Part shown: positions 1 to 7,400 of the stretch, one piece after another
Position numbering within the stretch: the stretch's first letter is position 1
Layout: the number at the start of each line of letters is the position of its first letter
Assembly: GCA_023399215.1 (NCBI GenBank)
Contig: JAEWQJ010000034.1
Location: 1-23,854 of the forward strand
DNA length: 23,854 bases
Source of the DNA: Methanobacteriota archaeon
GTDB lineage: Archaea; Halobacteriota; Methanosarcinia; Methanosarcinales; Methanosarcinaceae
Reading direction: 5' to 3'
Notes under the pieces: generated by a model
Databases searched by the model: none
What the model saw: only the letters and a program-made list of their open reading frames with translations
What the model was told of the DNA's origin: nothing
Program-made: the position numbers and the translations under genes

Positions 1-106
1 GGACATATACAAGGTATTTCTTGTATATAAAGCTTTGTATTATTTAACTCGACACAATCACATTGCGCAGGGACATATACAAGGTATTTCTTGTATATAA
101 AGCTTT
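1..106. repeat. Two direct copies of a 36-bp palindromic motif
   Basis: Positions 1-36 and 71-106 are identical over about 36 bp and repeat with a 70-bp period; sequence between the copies is not conserved. Each copy holds a perfect 9-bp inverted repeat, ATATACAAG and CTTGTATAT, around the 6-nt spacer GTATTT. The first copy starts at base 1, so the array may continue outside the window. It could be an operator pair, an RNA hairpin pair or the edge of a mobile element. Confidence 0.75.
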
Positions 107-138
107 TGTTTGAATGATTTTTAACCATATATTTCGTC

Positions 139-197
139 GCAAAAAGGAATTTTTGCAAAATCTATACATTTAATGATCACTGATCTTCCCAGATCAG
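139..197. repeat. Two adjacent small perfect inverted repeats
   Basis: GCAAAAA (139-145) pairs with TTTTTGC (150-156) around GGAA. CTGATCT (180-186) pairs with AGATCAG (191-197) around TCCC. Together with the palindromes at 1-106 they make the first 200 bp unusually rich in dyad symmetry. They lie about 400 bp upstream of the proposed mtaCB promoter, so a link to that operon is only possible. The stretch 198-598 is AT-rich and shows no gene. Confidence 0.5.
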
Positions 198-598
198 GGG
201 ATCTTCTAAAGACATTACTGACATATAAATCTTTCGGGAAAAATACTTTCAGACAAACTAAACTAAAAAGCTGACAAATATACCTTTTCCAAAAGAAATA
301 AGTTAGGACAGAAAGGACAAGATAAAATATATTTATTATTAAAGTATAGGATTTTATTTTTAAATTTATTGAACAGTTTTCATTACAGAATGTTTTCTGG
401 CAATGAACTTAACCTGCTGAAAAATTAAGAGCCGCACCCTGTTATAAAAACTCTTTGAATATTAATTGAGTATGTTTTTAAACTACATCTGAATTAAAAG
501 AAAATTCTAAAAACTAGACATTAAGAATAACAAGGTTCCCCAATAAAGAAAATTGTAGTCTGAAAGTCGGTGTTAGAACCTAAAACTTGCTCAGTGAG

Positions 599-611
599 TT
601 TTATATATATA
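599..611 (+). promoter_or_regulatory. Probable TATA box of the mtaCB operon
   Basis: A strong archaeal TATA-like run (TTTATATATATA) lies here, the best match in the 860-bp region upstream of mtaC. Archaeal transcription starts about 25 nt downstream, so the start would fall near 632-637 and leave a leader of about 220 nt. Long leaders are reported for Methanosarcina mtaCB operons. The exact start site is inferred. Confidence 0.5.
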
Positions 612-627
612 GGATTCCAATTAAATT

Positions 628-859
628 AAGGGGAGCTAGGAGTCCCTTTAAAAAATGGGGAAGAATTCGGGGCATTATACCTGTTTGGATCTCATTTAGT
701 TGCCTCTATGAAAAAATAGAGATAATTAGGTGCCAAAATCAGATTATGAGATAAGATCAAGATCGAGCTCAGGAGAACTTTAGTTTTTAACCCGGCTTTT
801 GCCCCTGTAAACAATCAGGGATTATTTGCTCCTCAAATGCCAAAATGGAGGTTAGACAT
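628..859 (+). promoter_or_regulatory. Long 5' leader of mtaCB with two small hairpins
   Basis: The region from the proposed transcription start to the mtaC start codon has no convincing ORF. AAGGG (628-632) can pair with CCCTT (644-648), extended by a G-U pair, so the 5' end of the transcript may fold. CCCTG (803-807) pairs with CAGGG (816-820) around 8 nt, about 27 nt before the Shine-Dalgarno site. Post-transcriptional control of methanol methyltransferase expression would fit, but nothing here proves it. Confidence 0.4.
847..852 (+). promoter_or_regulatory. Shine-Dalgarno site that sets the mtaC start
   Basis: GGAGGT sits 7 nt before an in-frame TTG at 860. The ATG at 845 overlaps this motif and has no ribosome site of its own. 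The site therefore favours TTG 860 as the start of mtaC. Confidence 0.7.
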
Positions 860-1627
860 TTGATAGATATAGATCCCAGTGGTATTCTGGTTCGTTACAA
901 TGTAAAAATGGAAAAGGAAATGACACCGGAAGAGGCTGCAGAAGAACTTTACCCAAAGGATTCAATGATTTATCCGATTGCAAAGGCCATCTTTGAAGGC
1001 GAAGAGGACGACGTTGTAGAAGGGTTGGAAAAGGCCATTAGCGCTGGAAAGGACCCAATCACTCTTATCGATGACGCTCTGATGGTTGGAATGGGAGTGG
1101 TCACCAAGCTTTATGACGAGGGAATAATTTTCCTGCCAAACGTCATGATGTCTGCTGATGCCATGCTGGAAGGCATCGAATATGTTAAGCAGAAAGCAGG
1201 AAAAGCACCTGTAGTTAAAGGGAAAGTCGTTTGCCACGTTGCAGAAGGCGACGTCCACGACATCGGAAAGAATATCGTAGCTGCATTGCTCAGAGCTAAC
1301 GGATATGAGGTAGTGGATCTTGGAAGAGATGTCCCTGTAGATGAAGTAATAGCAGCTGTGGAGAAAGAAAATCCCCTCATGCTTACAGGTACTGCCCTGA
1401 TGACCACAACCATGTACGCATTTAAAGAAGTTAATGACAAGCTTCTGGAGAAAGGCTACAAGATTCCGTTCGCATGTGGCGGCGGTGCTGTGAACCAGGA
1501 CTTCGTATCCCAGTATGAACTAGGGGTATATGGCGAAGAAGCAGCCGATGCTCCTAAAATAGCAGATTTCATCAAGGAACACGGGGGCAACATTGTGAAA
1601 CTGAGGGAGAAATTCCATAAACACTGA
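860..1627 (+). CDS. mtaC: Methanol corrinoid protein MtaC
   Basis: Methyl-carrying corrinoid subunit of the methanol:coenzyme M methyltransferase system; cytoplasmic. It accepts the methyl group of methanol from MtaB and donates it to MtaA. From TTG 860 the protein has 255 residues, close to the usual 258. The N-terminal helical cap (about residues 20-110) contains the typical TPEEAAEELYPKD and LPNVMMSADAMLEGIEY segments. The Rossmann-like B12-binding domain follows, with the D-x-H-x-x-G signature (DVHDIG); its histidine, the lower cobalt ligand, is residue 133, equivalent to His136 of M. barkeri MtaC. The TGTALMTTTMY and CGGGAVN segments also match the family. An ATG at 845 would add five residues, but GGAGGT at 847-852 and family N-termini favour 860. 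The gene is 12 bp upstream of mtaB and almost certainly co-transcribed with it. Confidence 0.96.
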   Translation: MIDIDPSGILVRYNVKMEKEMTPEEAAEELYPKDSMIYPIAKAIFEGEEDDVVEGLEKAISAGKDPITLIDDALMVGMGVVTKLYDEGIIFLPNVMMSADAMLEGIEYVKQKAGKAPVVKGKVVCHVAEGDVHDIGKNIVAALLRANGYEVVDLGRDVPVDEVIAAVEKENPLMLTGTALMTTTMYAFKEVNDKLLEKGYKIPFACGGGAVNQDFVSQYELGVYGEEAADAPKIADFIKEHGGNIVKLREKFHKH

Positions 1628-1639
1628 GGAGATGGAGTA

Positions 1640-3025
1640 ATGGCAGTAACAAGATGTACTAAAATGGCTTATGCAAGCGCAGATGACATGGTTTTCGGAA
1701 AAGCTGTCACGCCAGTTAAAACCGGACTGGGACTTGAAATCGGTGCCGGTTACACAACTCCCGAAGTAAACTATGCCCCAAGACCTGAAGCCGGAGCATC
1801 CAAAGAAAAGCTCATAAAGGAATACGAAAGGATCACCACTGACATTATGGCAAGGATGGTTCAAATCGGAGCTCCAGCTGTCGTGCTTGAAACCGAACAT
1901 GTTCAGCAGATGTCCAATCACCCGGATTGGGGAGCAGCCGTTGCGCATGCCCAGAAAACCATCATGGAAGATTACCATGATGAATACGGCATAAAGTGCG
2001 CACTCCGCCACACCATTGGTGACATCCGCGAGACCAGAGACTTCCTCGCTCTTAGAGGAGACAAGTATAGCACCTTTATGGAGGCATTCGAGCAGTGTGC
2101 CCAGAATGGGGCTGACATGCTTGCAGTAGAGTCAATGGGTGGAAAAGAAGTATTCGACTATGCAATCCTCAGGAACGATATGGCAGGCGTACTTTACGGC
2201 ATAGGTGTTCTCGGTAGCATAGATATGGAAATGATCTGGCAAGACATTGCATCAGTTGCAAAAAAGAATAATGTAATAGCATCAGGTGATACAGACTGTG
2301 CCCAGGCAAACACTGCAATGTTCATTGCAGGTGGACTGCTGGACAAGAACCTCGCACACACACTTGCAATCATTGCAAGGACCATTTCTGCCGCAAGATC
2401 TCTCGTTGCTTACGAAGCCGGTGCAGTCGGCCCTGGAAAGGACTGTGGTTACGAGAATACCATTGTAAAATCCATTGCAGGTGTCCCGATAGCTCAGGAA
2501 GGTAAGACTTCGACCTGTGCTCACTCCGACCTGATGGGGAACATTGTCATGCAGTGCTGTGACCTCTGGTCCAACGAATCTGTTGAGTATCACGGTGAAT
2601 TCGGTGGTACCACAGTTCAGTGTTGGGGCGAGACCTTAGCTTATGACTGCGCTCTAATGAATGTTGCTCTTGATTCGGGTAATGAAAAAATACTCAGGGA
2701 CATGTTCGTAGCTTCGGATATATACAGAGACGCACAGGGCTATGTACTCGCATACCCGAACGCATACAGAGTAGGTCAGGCAATTGCAAAAGACGGAAAT
2801 GATATTTACCTCCGTGCCAAGAACGCTGCTATCGAATGCATCAACATTGTCGAAGAAGGAGCAAAGGGTAAACTCGAGCTCTCCAGATTCGAAGCTAAAG
2901 CCCTTGCAGACGCAAAGGTAGCTTTCGAGGCCCTTACCGACGACAAAGAAAAGTTCATGAGTGACTGCCTTACAAAGTATAAACAGGAAGTCAAAGTCTT
3001 CAAGCCGGAGAACTACGACCTCTAA
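1640..3025 (+). CDS. mtaB: Methanol:corrinoid methyltransferase MtaB
   Basis: Zinc-dependent enzyme that activates methanol and methylates Co(I) on MtaC; cytoplasmic, in complex with MtaC. The 461-residue length is that of the family. The zinc ligands known from M. barkeri MtaB are found at identical positions: Glu164 (in LAVESMGG), Cys220 (GDTDCAQAN) and Cys269 (GPGKDCGYEN). The protein is a TIM barrel without signal peptide or membrane segment. The ATG at 1640 is preceded by a GGAG-containing purine tract a few bases upstream. It lies 12 bp behind mtaC, the normal mtaCB operon order. Termination is expected in the T-rich tracts just after the stop. No truncation or frameshift is seen. Confidence 0.97.
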   Translation: MAVTRCTKMAYASADDMVFGKAVTPVKTGLGLEIGAGYTTPEVNYAPRPEAGASKEKLIKEYERITTDIMARMVQIGAPAVVLETEHVQQMSNHPDWGAAVAHAQKTIMEDYHDEYGIKCALRHTIGDIRETRDFLALRGDKYSTFMEAFEQCAQNGADMLAVESMGGKEVFDYAILRNDMAGVLYGIGVLGSIDMEMIWQDIASVAKKNNVIASGDTDCAQANTAMFIAGGLLDKNLAHTLAIIARTISAARSLVAYEAGAVGPGKDCGYENTIVKSIAGVPIAQEGKTSTCAHSDLMGNIVMQCCDLWSNESVEYHGEFGGTTVQCWGETLAYDCALMNVALDSGNEKILRDMFVASDIYRDAQGYVLAYPNAYRVGQAIAKDGNDIYLRAKNAAIECINIVEEGAKGKLELSRFEAKALADAKVAFEALTDDKEKFMSDCLTKYKQEVKVFKPENYDL

Positions 3026-3037
3026 TCAAGGCAATTC

Positions 3038-3090
3038 TCCTTTTTCCTTTTTTAAAATCCCGAGTGTTCCTTTTTTAAAATCCCGAGTGT
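3038..3090 (+). terminator. T-rich terminator of mtaCB carrying a 23-bp tandem duplication
   Basis: About 12 bp after the mtaB stop come T-tracts at 3041-3045, 3048-3053 and 3071-3076. A 23-bp unit containing six Ts followed by AAAATCCCGAGTGT occurs twice in tandem (3046-3068 and 3069 to about 3090). Archaeal RNA polymerase stops at such U-tracts without needing a hairpin, so the duplication may have doubled the terminator. Confidence 0.6.
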
Positions 3091-3569
3091 AGTTTGCGAA
3101 TTTTCCTGATAAATTTATATAGAAATTTTTAGTACTGGCAGACTCATTTAGCACTGGAGGTTTTTCTATTAAGCAGTAAACAGTTGAGTGAACACCATAT
3201 AGTTGTGCTTGTAAAAATGAACACTTAATTTACTCAAGATTTACAATTACGTAAGGCACGAAAAAACCGGTCATAATAATTACAACAAGAATGTATAACT
3301 TTAGTTCCCAAATCTTAAGCGCATATAAGTAGTAAGAAGAATCGGCGAGGTCATAAAATCCCGATTTTGAAATTCTACTACAAAGATAATGTGCTTAAAC
3401 TTAAGCGCATACTCCGATATCAAGAGACACTTATGTGCCTAAAAATGTGGAACTCCTAGTATAATCAGGAAGTAGACTGCTTGAGAGAAAAAAGTGAATA
3501 ATATCCCGTTCTCCTATACTGGAGCACGCGGCACAACTAATATGCTAAAAAATTGGAAATTACAATAAA
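3091..3569. other. Spacer between convergent mtaB and mtaA, no gene seen
   Basis: AT-rich stretch without a supportable ORF. The 12-mer CTTAAGCGCATA occurs twice in direct orientation, near 3316 and 3399. A TATA-like tract (AAATTTATATAG) near 3112-3123 could start a short transcript, but no product can be assigned. Confidence 0.4.
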
Positions 3570-3625
3570 AAGTGTTAAATAAAAATTAGTGAAAAATTCG
3601 TAAAAAAATATAGAAAAATTAGTTA
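3570..3625 (-). terminator. U-tract terminator of mtaA
   Basis: Read on the minus strand, the 20-80 nt after the mtaA stop hold several runs of five to seven Ts separated by short AT-rich spacers. This is the usual form of an archaeal intrinsic terminator. No stable hairpin is present. Confidence 0.5.
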
Positions 3626-3646
3626 AATTCGTTTTTCTGTGGCTCT

Positions 3647-4666
3647 TCAAGCGTAGTATTCGTTTCTTGCTTCGACCATCGCTTTAATGTGGGAAAGCGG
3701 AGTCATAGGCGCAATTCCGCAGCCAGGAGCCAGTACGTCTACACCTTCGGAAATAGCTTTTTTCGATTCTTCTTTGATCTTATCAATCGGACCTGGAAGC
3801 AGAACAAAGGGACTGGAGATATTTCCTACGAGCCTTGCTCTATCCCCAAGCACTTCCTTAGCCTTCTTAATACTGCCAACTTTTTCTTCAACGCTCAGAC
3901 CTTCGAAACCGCAATCTGCCATATAGTCAAGGATCGGGGTCACACTTCCACAAATATGCAGGACAGTAACCGAATTTACGTTTGAGGAAAACTTCTGCAG
4001 CCTTGACTGGAGGTCATTTTTAAAAGAATCCGGACTCATCAAGTCAGGAGATGCTACAGGATCGGCAATGGAGATAACATCTGCTCCTGCAACAACCATT
4101 GAATTTGCATATGCTATTGTAGCATCAGTTGCAAAATCCAGTACCTGATGTAATAGATCGGGCTTTTTAAGAGACCATTTCATAAAGGACTTTACACTCG
4201 ACAGATCGGAAGCAAGAGTAACAGGTCCTTCCATTCCTCCTATAATAGGTACATCCGGTCCGACTCTTTCCCTTATAATTTTGATTGAATCAAGTACAGC
4301 TTGGATTCTGCCCATGTCAAGCAGGTTCTCAGGCATTTCCATACCCTCAAGGCTTTTGGGATACGGATGTGCAGTAACTGACGGCTGCCTGTTTTTAGTT
4401 CCCATATTAACCTCACAACCCATAGCTTCGGCAAGCACAGTTAGGCAATATGGAACTCTTACAGCTTCAAGCCCACTTAATTCATAGTTTGCAATCGCGA
4501 GCTTCGCCATTTTTTCAGGGTCAGAATGAGCCTCTGGCCAGGGAGCCCCCACTTCATCCATTAGTTCAACGATTCCTGTCTGGGTTACAGAACAGACCGG
4601 GACTTTGTCAACGTCTTTGCCTTCCAGCGCATTTAAAAGTCTCTCCTTAAGAGTCATCTCAGTCAT
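3647..4666 (-). CDS. mtaA: Methylcobamide:coenzyme M methyltransferase MtaA
   Basis: Second methyltransferase of the methanol pathway. It moves the methyl group from methyl-MtaC to coenzyme M, giving methyl-CoM for methyl-CoM reductase; cytoplasmic. At 339 residues it is full length and belongs to the uroporphyrinogen-decarboxylase-like (MtaA/CmuA) family. The zinc ligands fall at the known positions: His237 and Cys239 in VLHICG, and Cys316 in APGCGIAP. The N-terminal PVCSVTQTGIVELMD and MGTKNRQPSVT segments are typical of the methanol-specific isozyme rather than the methylamine-specific MtbA. The ATG at 4666 follows GGGGAG by about 8 nt, so it is preferred over the second Met three codons later. 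The gene faces mtaCB and is transcribed alone, divergently from the phosphorylase gene. Confidence 0.95.
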   Translation of the reverse strand: MTEMTLKERLLNALEGKDVDKVPVCSVTQTGIVELMDEVGAPWPEAHSDPEKMAKLAIANYELSGLEAVRVPYCLTVLAEAMGCEVNMGTKNRQPSVTAHPYPKSLEGMEMPENLLDMGRIQAVLDSIKIIRERVGPDVPIIGGMEGPVTLASDLSSVKSFMKWSLKKPDLLHQVLDFATDATIAYANSMVVAGADVISIADPVASPDLMSPDSFKNDLQSRLQKFSSNVNSVTVLHICGSVTPILDYMADCGFEGLSVEEKVGSIKKAKEVLGDRARLVGNISSPFVLLPGPIDKIKEESKKAISEGVDVLAPGCGIAPMTPLSHIKAMVEARNEYYA

Positions 4667-5277
4667 AATTATCTCCCCATATTAAGTTTCAATTTGTAAG
4701 TTTTTAATCTGTTGAGTTCTCTACGACATTCTCGTATGCTACTGATCTTTCAGATCGATAACTTATAGTTTTCGAACCCTTTGAGGCATATCAAAATTTT
4801 CAGAGTTACCGTCAAAAGTAAGTAACCACCTTCGGAAAACCTAAATCCCCATTTACAGATTGACTAGTATGGCCTGAGCCGGTTTCCCGGATTGCCTCTT
4901 CCTGTTTCATTCTTTTCTCTGAGAAGAATAAGTCCACAGGCTTTTGTCCCACTATCCGTATAAAAAACGTGTTTGGTTATGAAATAATTTTGCTTAGCAA
5001 GTATTATTTGAAAGTACAATTTACTTTATGCGCCTATCCCAAAACTAATATTATATTGAAAAATCGATATCAATCAACTTTTTTGGCAGGCAGAATAGTT
5101 ATGTTTAAATAATATAAAACAAATTTTACAAAAATTTTGAGATATTGTCAAATGTTTAAAGTATCTTCATTTATTTATGTATATTATTCAAAGAAAATCG
5201 CATTCATTTTCAAAAATGTACATTTAATATTTTCAAATATAACTATTTGTAATATAAAGAAAAAGGGACTTGATTAT
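4667..5277. promoter_or_regulatory. Divergent promoter region between mtaA and the phosphorylase gene
   Basis: This 611-bp AT-rich spacer must hold both promoters. For the plus-strand gene the best TATA-like tract is 5104-5120 (TTTAAATAATATAAAAC), giving a leader of about 130 nt. An imperfect palindrome covers 4984-5009, with the perfect core TTGCTTAGCAA and flanking AATAAT and ATTATT; it could be an operator. A short dyad with GATC arms lies near 4744-4756. No ORF is convincing. Confidence 0.45.
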
Positions 5278-6954
5278 ATGGATAATCTTCATGAAGCACT
5301 GGAGAGACAAAATATTGCTTATTTTTCAATGGAGGTAGGCCTTCGTAGTGAAATCTCGACATATGCAGGAGGATTAGGGGGTCTTGCAGGTGATGTTATC
5401 CGCTCAGCTGCTGATTTGAATATTCCATTGGTAGCAGTAACACTGGTAAGTAATAAAGGTTATTTTAGACAGATTCTTGATCCTGAAGGAAATCAGACCG
5501 AACAGACTGATGAATGGAATCCTGCGCATTTTATGACTCTTTGCAAAGAAGAGGTAAAAGTAAAAATTAAGGATAGAGACGTTAAACTCAGAGCCTGGAT
5601 TTATAATTACAAGAGCCGTATCGGAGGCTGCGTGCCGATAATTTTTCTAGATACAAATGTTGAAGGAAATGAATCGGAAGACCGCAAGATTACGGATTTT
5701 CTATATGGAGGCGATCAACGCTATAGACTCAAGCAGGAAATAGTACTCGGAATAGGAGGAGTACGGATGCTTAATGCTCTTGGGTTCAAAGTTAGAAAGT
5801 ACCATATGAATGAAGGGCATTCAAGCTTGCTTGCTCTAGAACTTTTGAAGCAAAACAGCGTAGACCCAAAAAAAGTAAAGGAGCTTTGTATCTTTACTAC
5901 CCATACTCCAGTGGAAGCAGGGCATGATAAATTTGATTACGGGCTTGTAAAAGACCTAATCAAGGATAAAAACGATGTTGAAATCCTCCGTAAGTTTGGC
6001 GGGCAAAACTACTTTGATACAAGCATTTTTGCTATGAACTTGTCGAACTATATCAATGGCGTTACAAAAAGACACAGCCAGATCTCAAGTACACTTTACC
6101 CTGGCTATAAAATTAATGCCATTACAAATGGTGTTCATTCCTATACATGGGCTTCCCCTTATTTCAGAAAGCTTTATGATCACTATCTTCCGGATTGGGA
6201 AAATGAACCTGAACTTCTGGTAAGAGTCGGAGAAATTCCAGACACCGAGATCTGGGAAGCACATTGGAATGCAAAAAGAGATTTGATCGACGAGGTGAAC
6301 AAAAAAACAGGCGTAGGAATGGATTATGATACTCTTACAATAGGCTTTGCACGGCGTATGACATCATATAAACGTCCAACTTTAATTTTTTCGGATCTTG
6401 AGATGCTTAGGAGTATAAATAAAAGAGGCAAAATTCAGCTTATTTTTGCAGGTAAAGCCCATCCTAATGATGAAGCCGGAAAACAAATTATAAGGGATAT
6501 TTTTAAAGTGATGAAAACACTTCGTGACGAAATAAAAATTGTATTTCTAGAAAATTATAATATGGATCTTGCTGCAAAAATGGTTTCTGGAGTTGATGTC
6601 TGGCTTAATACTCCTAACTGTCCCTACGAAGCATCAGGTACAAGTGGTATGAAAGCTGCTCATAATGGAGTAGTGAATTTTAGCGTGCTTGATGGTTGGT
6701 GGATTGAGGGATGGATTGAAGATGTGACAGGTTGGTCTATTGGGCCCAAACCAGATGAAAAAATTTCGATTGAAGAAACAAGAATTGCTGAGCTTAGAGA
6801 TCTCTATTACAAACTCTACTACATCATTGTCCCTATGTACTACGAACAAAAAGACGAATGGCTCAAGCTAATCAATAATTCGATAGGTATGATAGCATCT
6901 TATTTTAACAGTCATAGGATGATGAGGTATTATGTCACACAGGCTTATCTTTGA
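5278..6954 (+). CDS. glgP: Alpha-glucan (glycogen/maltodextrin) phosphorylase, GT35
   Basis: Predicted PLP enzyme that phosphorolyses alpha-1,4-glucan to glucose-1-phosphate; cytoplasmic. From ATG 5278 it has 558 residues, the short form seen in archaea and Thermus-like bacteria. Its N-terminus, IAYFSMEVGL followed by TYAGGLGGLAGD, is characteristic of this subgroup. MNEGHSSLLALELL and FTTHTPVEAGHDKFD carry the substrate site. ITNGVHSYTW and the RRMTSYKRP segment follow. The PLP lysine is expected at residue 459 in EASGTSGMKAAHNG, followed by LDGWWIEG. The frame is open back to 5137, but those 47 upstream codons are AT-rich and unlike the family; AAGGGA 9 bp before 5278 supports the shorter start. 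The glycogen-synthase-like gene follows after 446 bp, so synthesis and breakdown genes are neighbours. Confidence 0.9.
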   Translation: MDNLHEALERQNIAYFSMEVGLRSEISTYAGGLGGLAGDVIRSAADLNIPLVAVTLVSNKGYFRQILDPEGNQTEQTDEWNPAHFMTLCKEEVKVKIKDRDVKLRAWIYNYKSRIGGCVPIIFLDTNVEGNESEDRKITDFLYGGDQRYRLKQEIVLGIGGVRMLNALGFKVRKYHMNEGHSSLLALELLKQNSVDPKKVKELCIFTTHTPVEAGHDKFDYGLVKDLIKDKNDVEILRKFGGQNYFDTSIFAMNLSNYINGVTKRHSQISSTLYPGYKINAITNGVHSYTWASPYFRKLYDHYLPDWENEPELLVRVGEIPDTEIWEAHWNAKRDLIDEVNKKTGVGMDYDTLTIGFARRMTSYKRPTLIFSDLEMLRSINKRGKIQLIFAGKAHPNDEAGKQIIRDIFKVMKTLRDEIKIVFLENYNMDLAAKMVSGVDVWLNTPNCPYEASGTSGMKAAHNGVVNFSVLDGWWIEGWIEDVTGWSIGPKPDEKISIEETRIAELRDLYYKLYYIIVPMYYEQKDEWLKLINNSIGMIASYFNSHRMMRYYVTQAYL

Positions 6955-7010
6955 AAGTCTTTAAAATCTAATTGGATTCAATTTTGAAGAAACTTAAACT
7001 GCCGAACAAA

Positions 7011-7115
7011 ATGATACTTCATGGTGAGGTTATATAAAAAATAAAATGATACTTCATGGTAAGGTCATATAAAAAATAAAATGATACTTCATGGTGAGAT
7101 CATATAAAGAATATG
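7011..7115 (+). repeat. Three tandem 35-bp repeats, each with a TATA-like motif
   Basis: Copies run 7011-7045, 7046-7080 and 7081-7115 with only a few differences. Each starts with ATGATACTTCATGGT and contains a TATATAAA or CATATAAA tract. The ATGA...TCAT ends of the first 12 bases form a small dyad. They lie about 290 bp upstream of the glycosyltransferase gene and 57 bp after the phosphorylase stop. They may be repeated promoter or regulator sites, or simple replication-slippage products. Confidence 0.85.
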
Positions 7116-7400
7116 CAGTTCTGTATAATTGTTTGACCCCTTAATGGCGTTATTAGCAGAGAGAACTGTAAATTGTGAGATTAGCAAAAGAAATGAATTA
7201 CAAATATTTAGACGTAAAAATAAAGAGAGAACTATTTAGAGCCTATTCAAAAAGTGATTATATGTTATAACTTTTACAATACGAAATATAAAAAACGGAA
7301 TATTCTAATACTACAGACCTATTGTAACTTTTTAACATTCATAACTGACCTTTCGGATAAGCTCTCGTTCTCTTTTTTATAAAAGGGAGTAAGTAGGTCT
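7116..7400 (+). promoter_or_regulatory. Promoter region of the glycosyltransferase gene
   Basis: AT-rich sequence without an ORF. A TATA-like tract (AAATATAAAAA) at 7284-7294 would place the transcript start near 7315 and leave a leader of about 85 nt. A GGGAG element lies near 7384-7388, 12 nt before the ATG. Confidence 0.4.

Noticed and set aside
1520..2011. 163-codon minus-strand open frame over mtaC/mtaB
   Set aside because: Antisense shadow of two well-identified genes; no family resemblance.
5137..5277. 47-codon N-terminal extension of the phosphorylase
   Set aside because: AT-rich, unlike phosphorylase N-termini, and a ribosome site precedes ATG 5278.
7011..7115. CRISPR-like array
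   Set aside because: The 35-bp units are contiguous, with no unique spacers between repeats.
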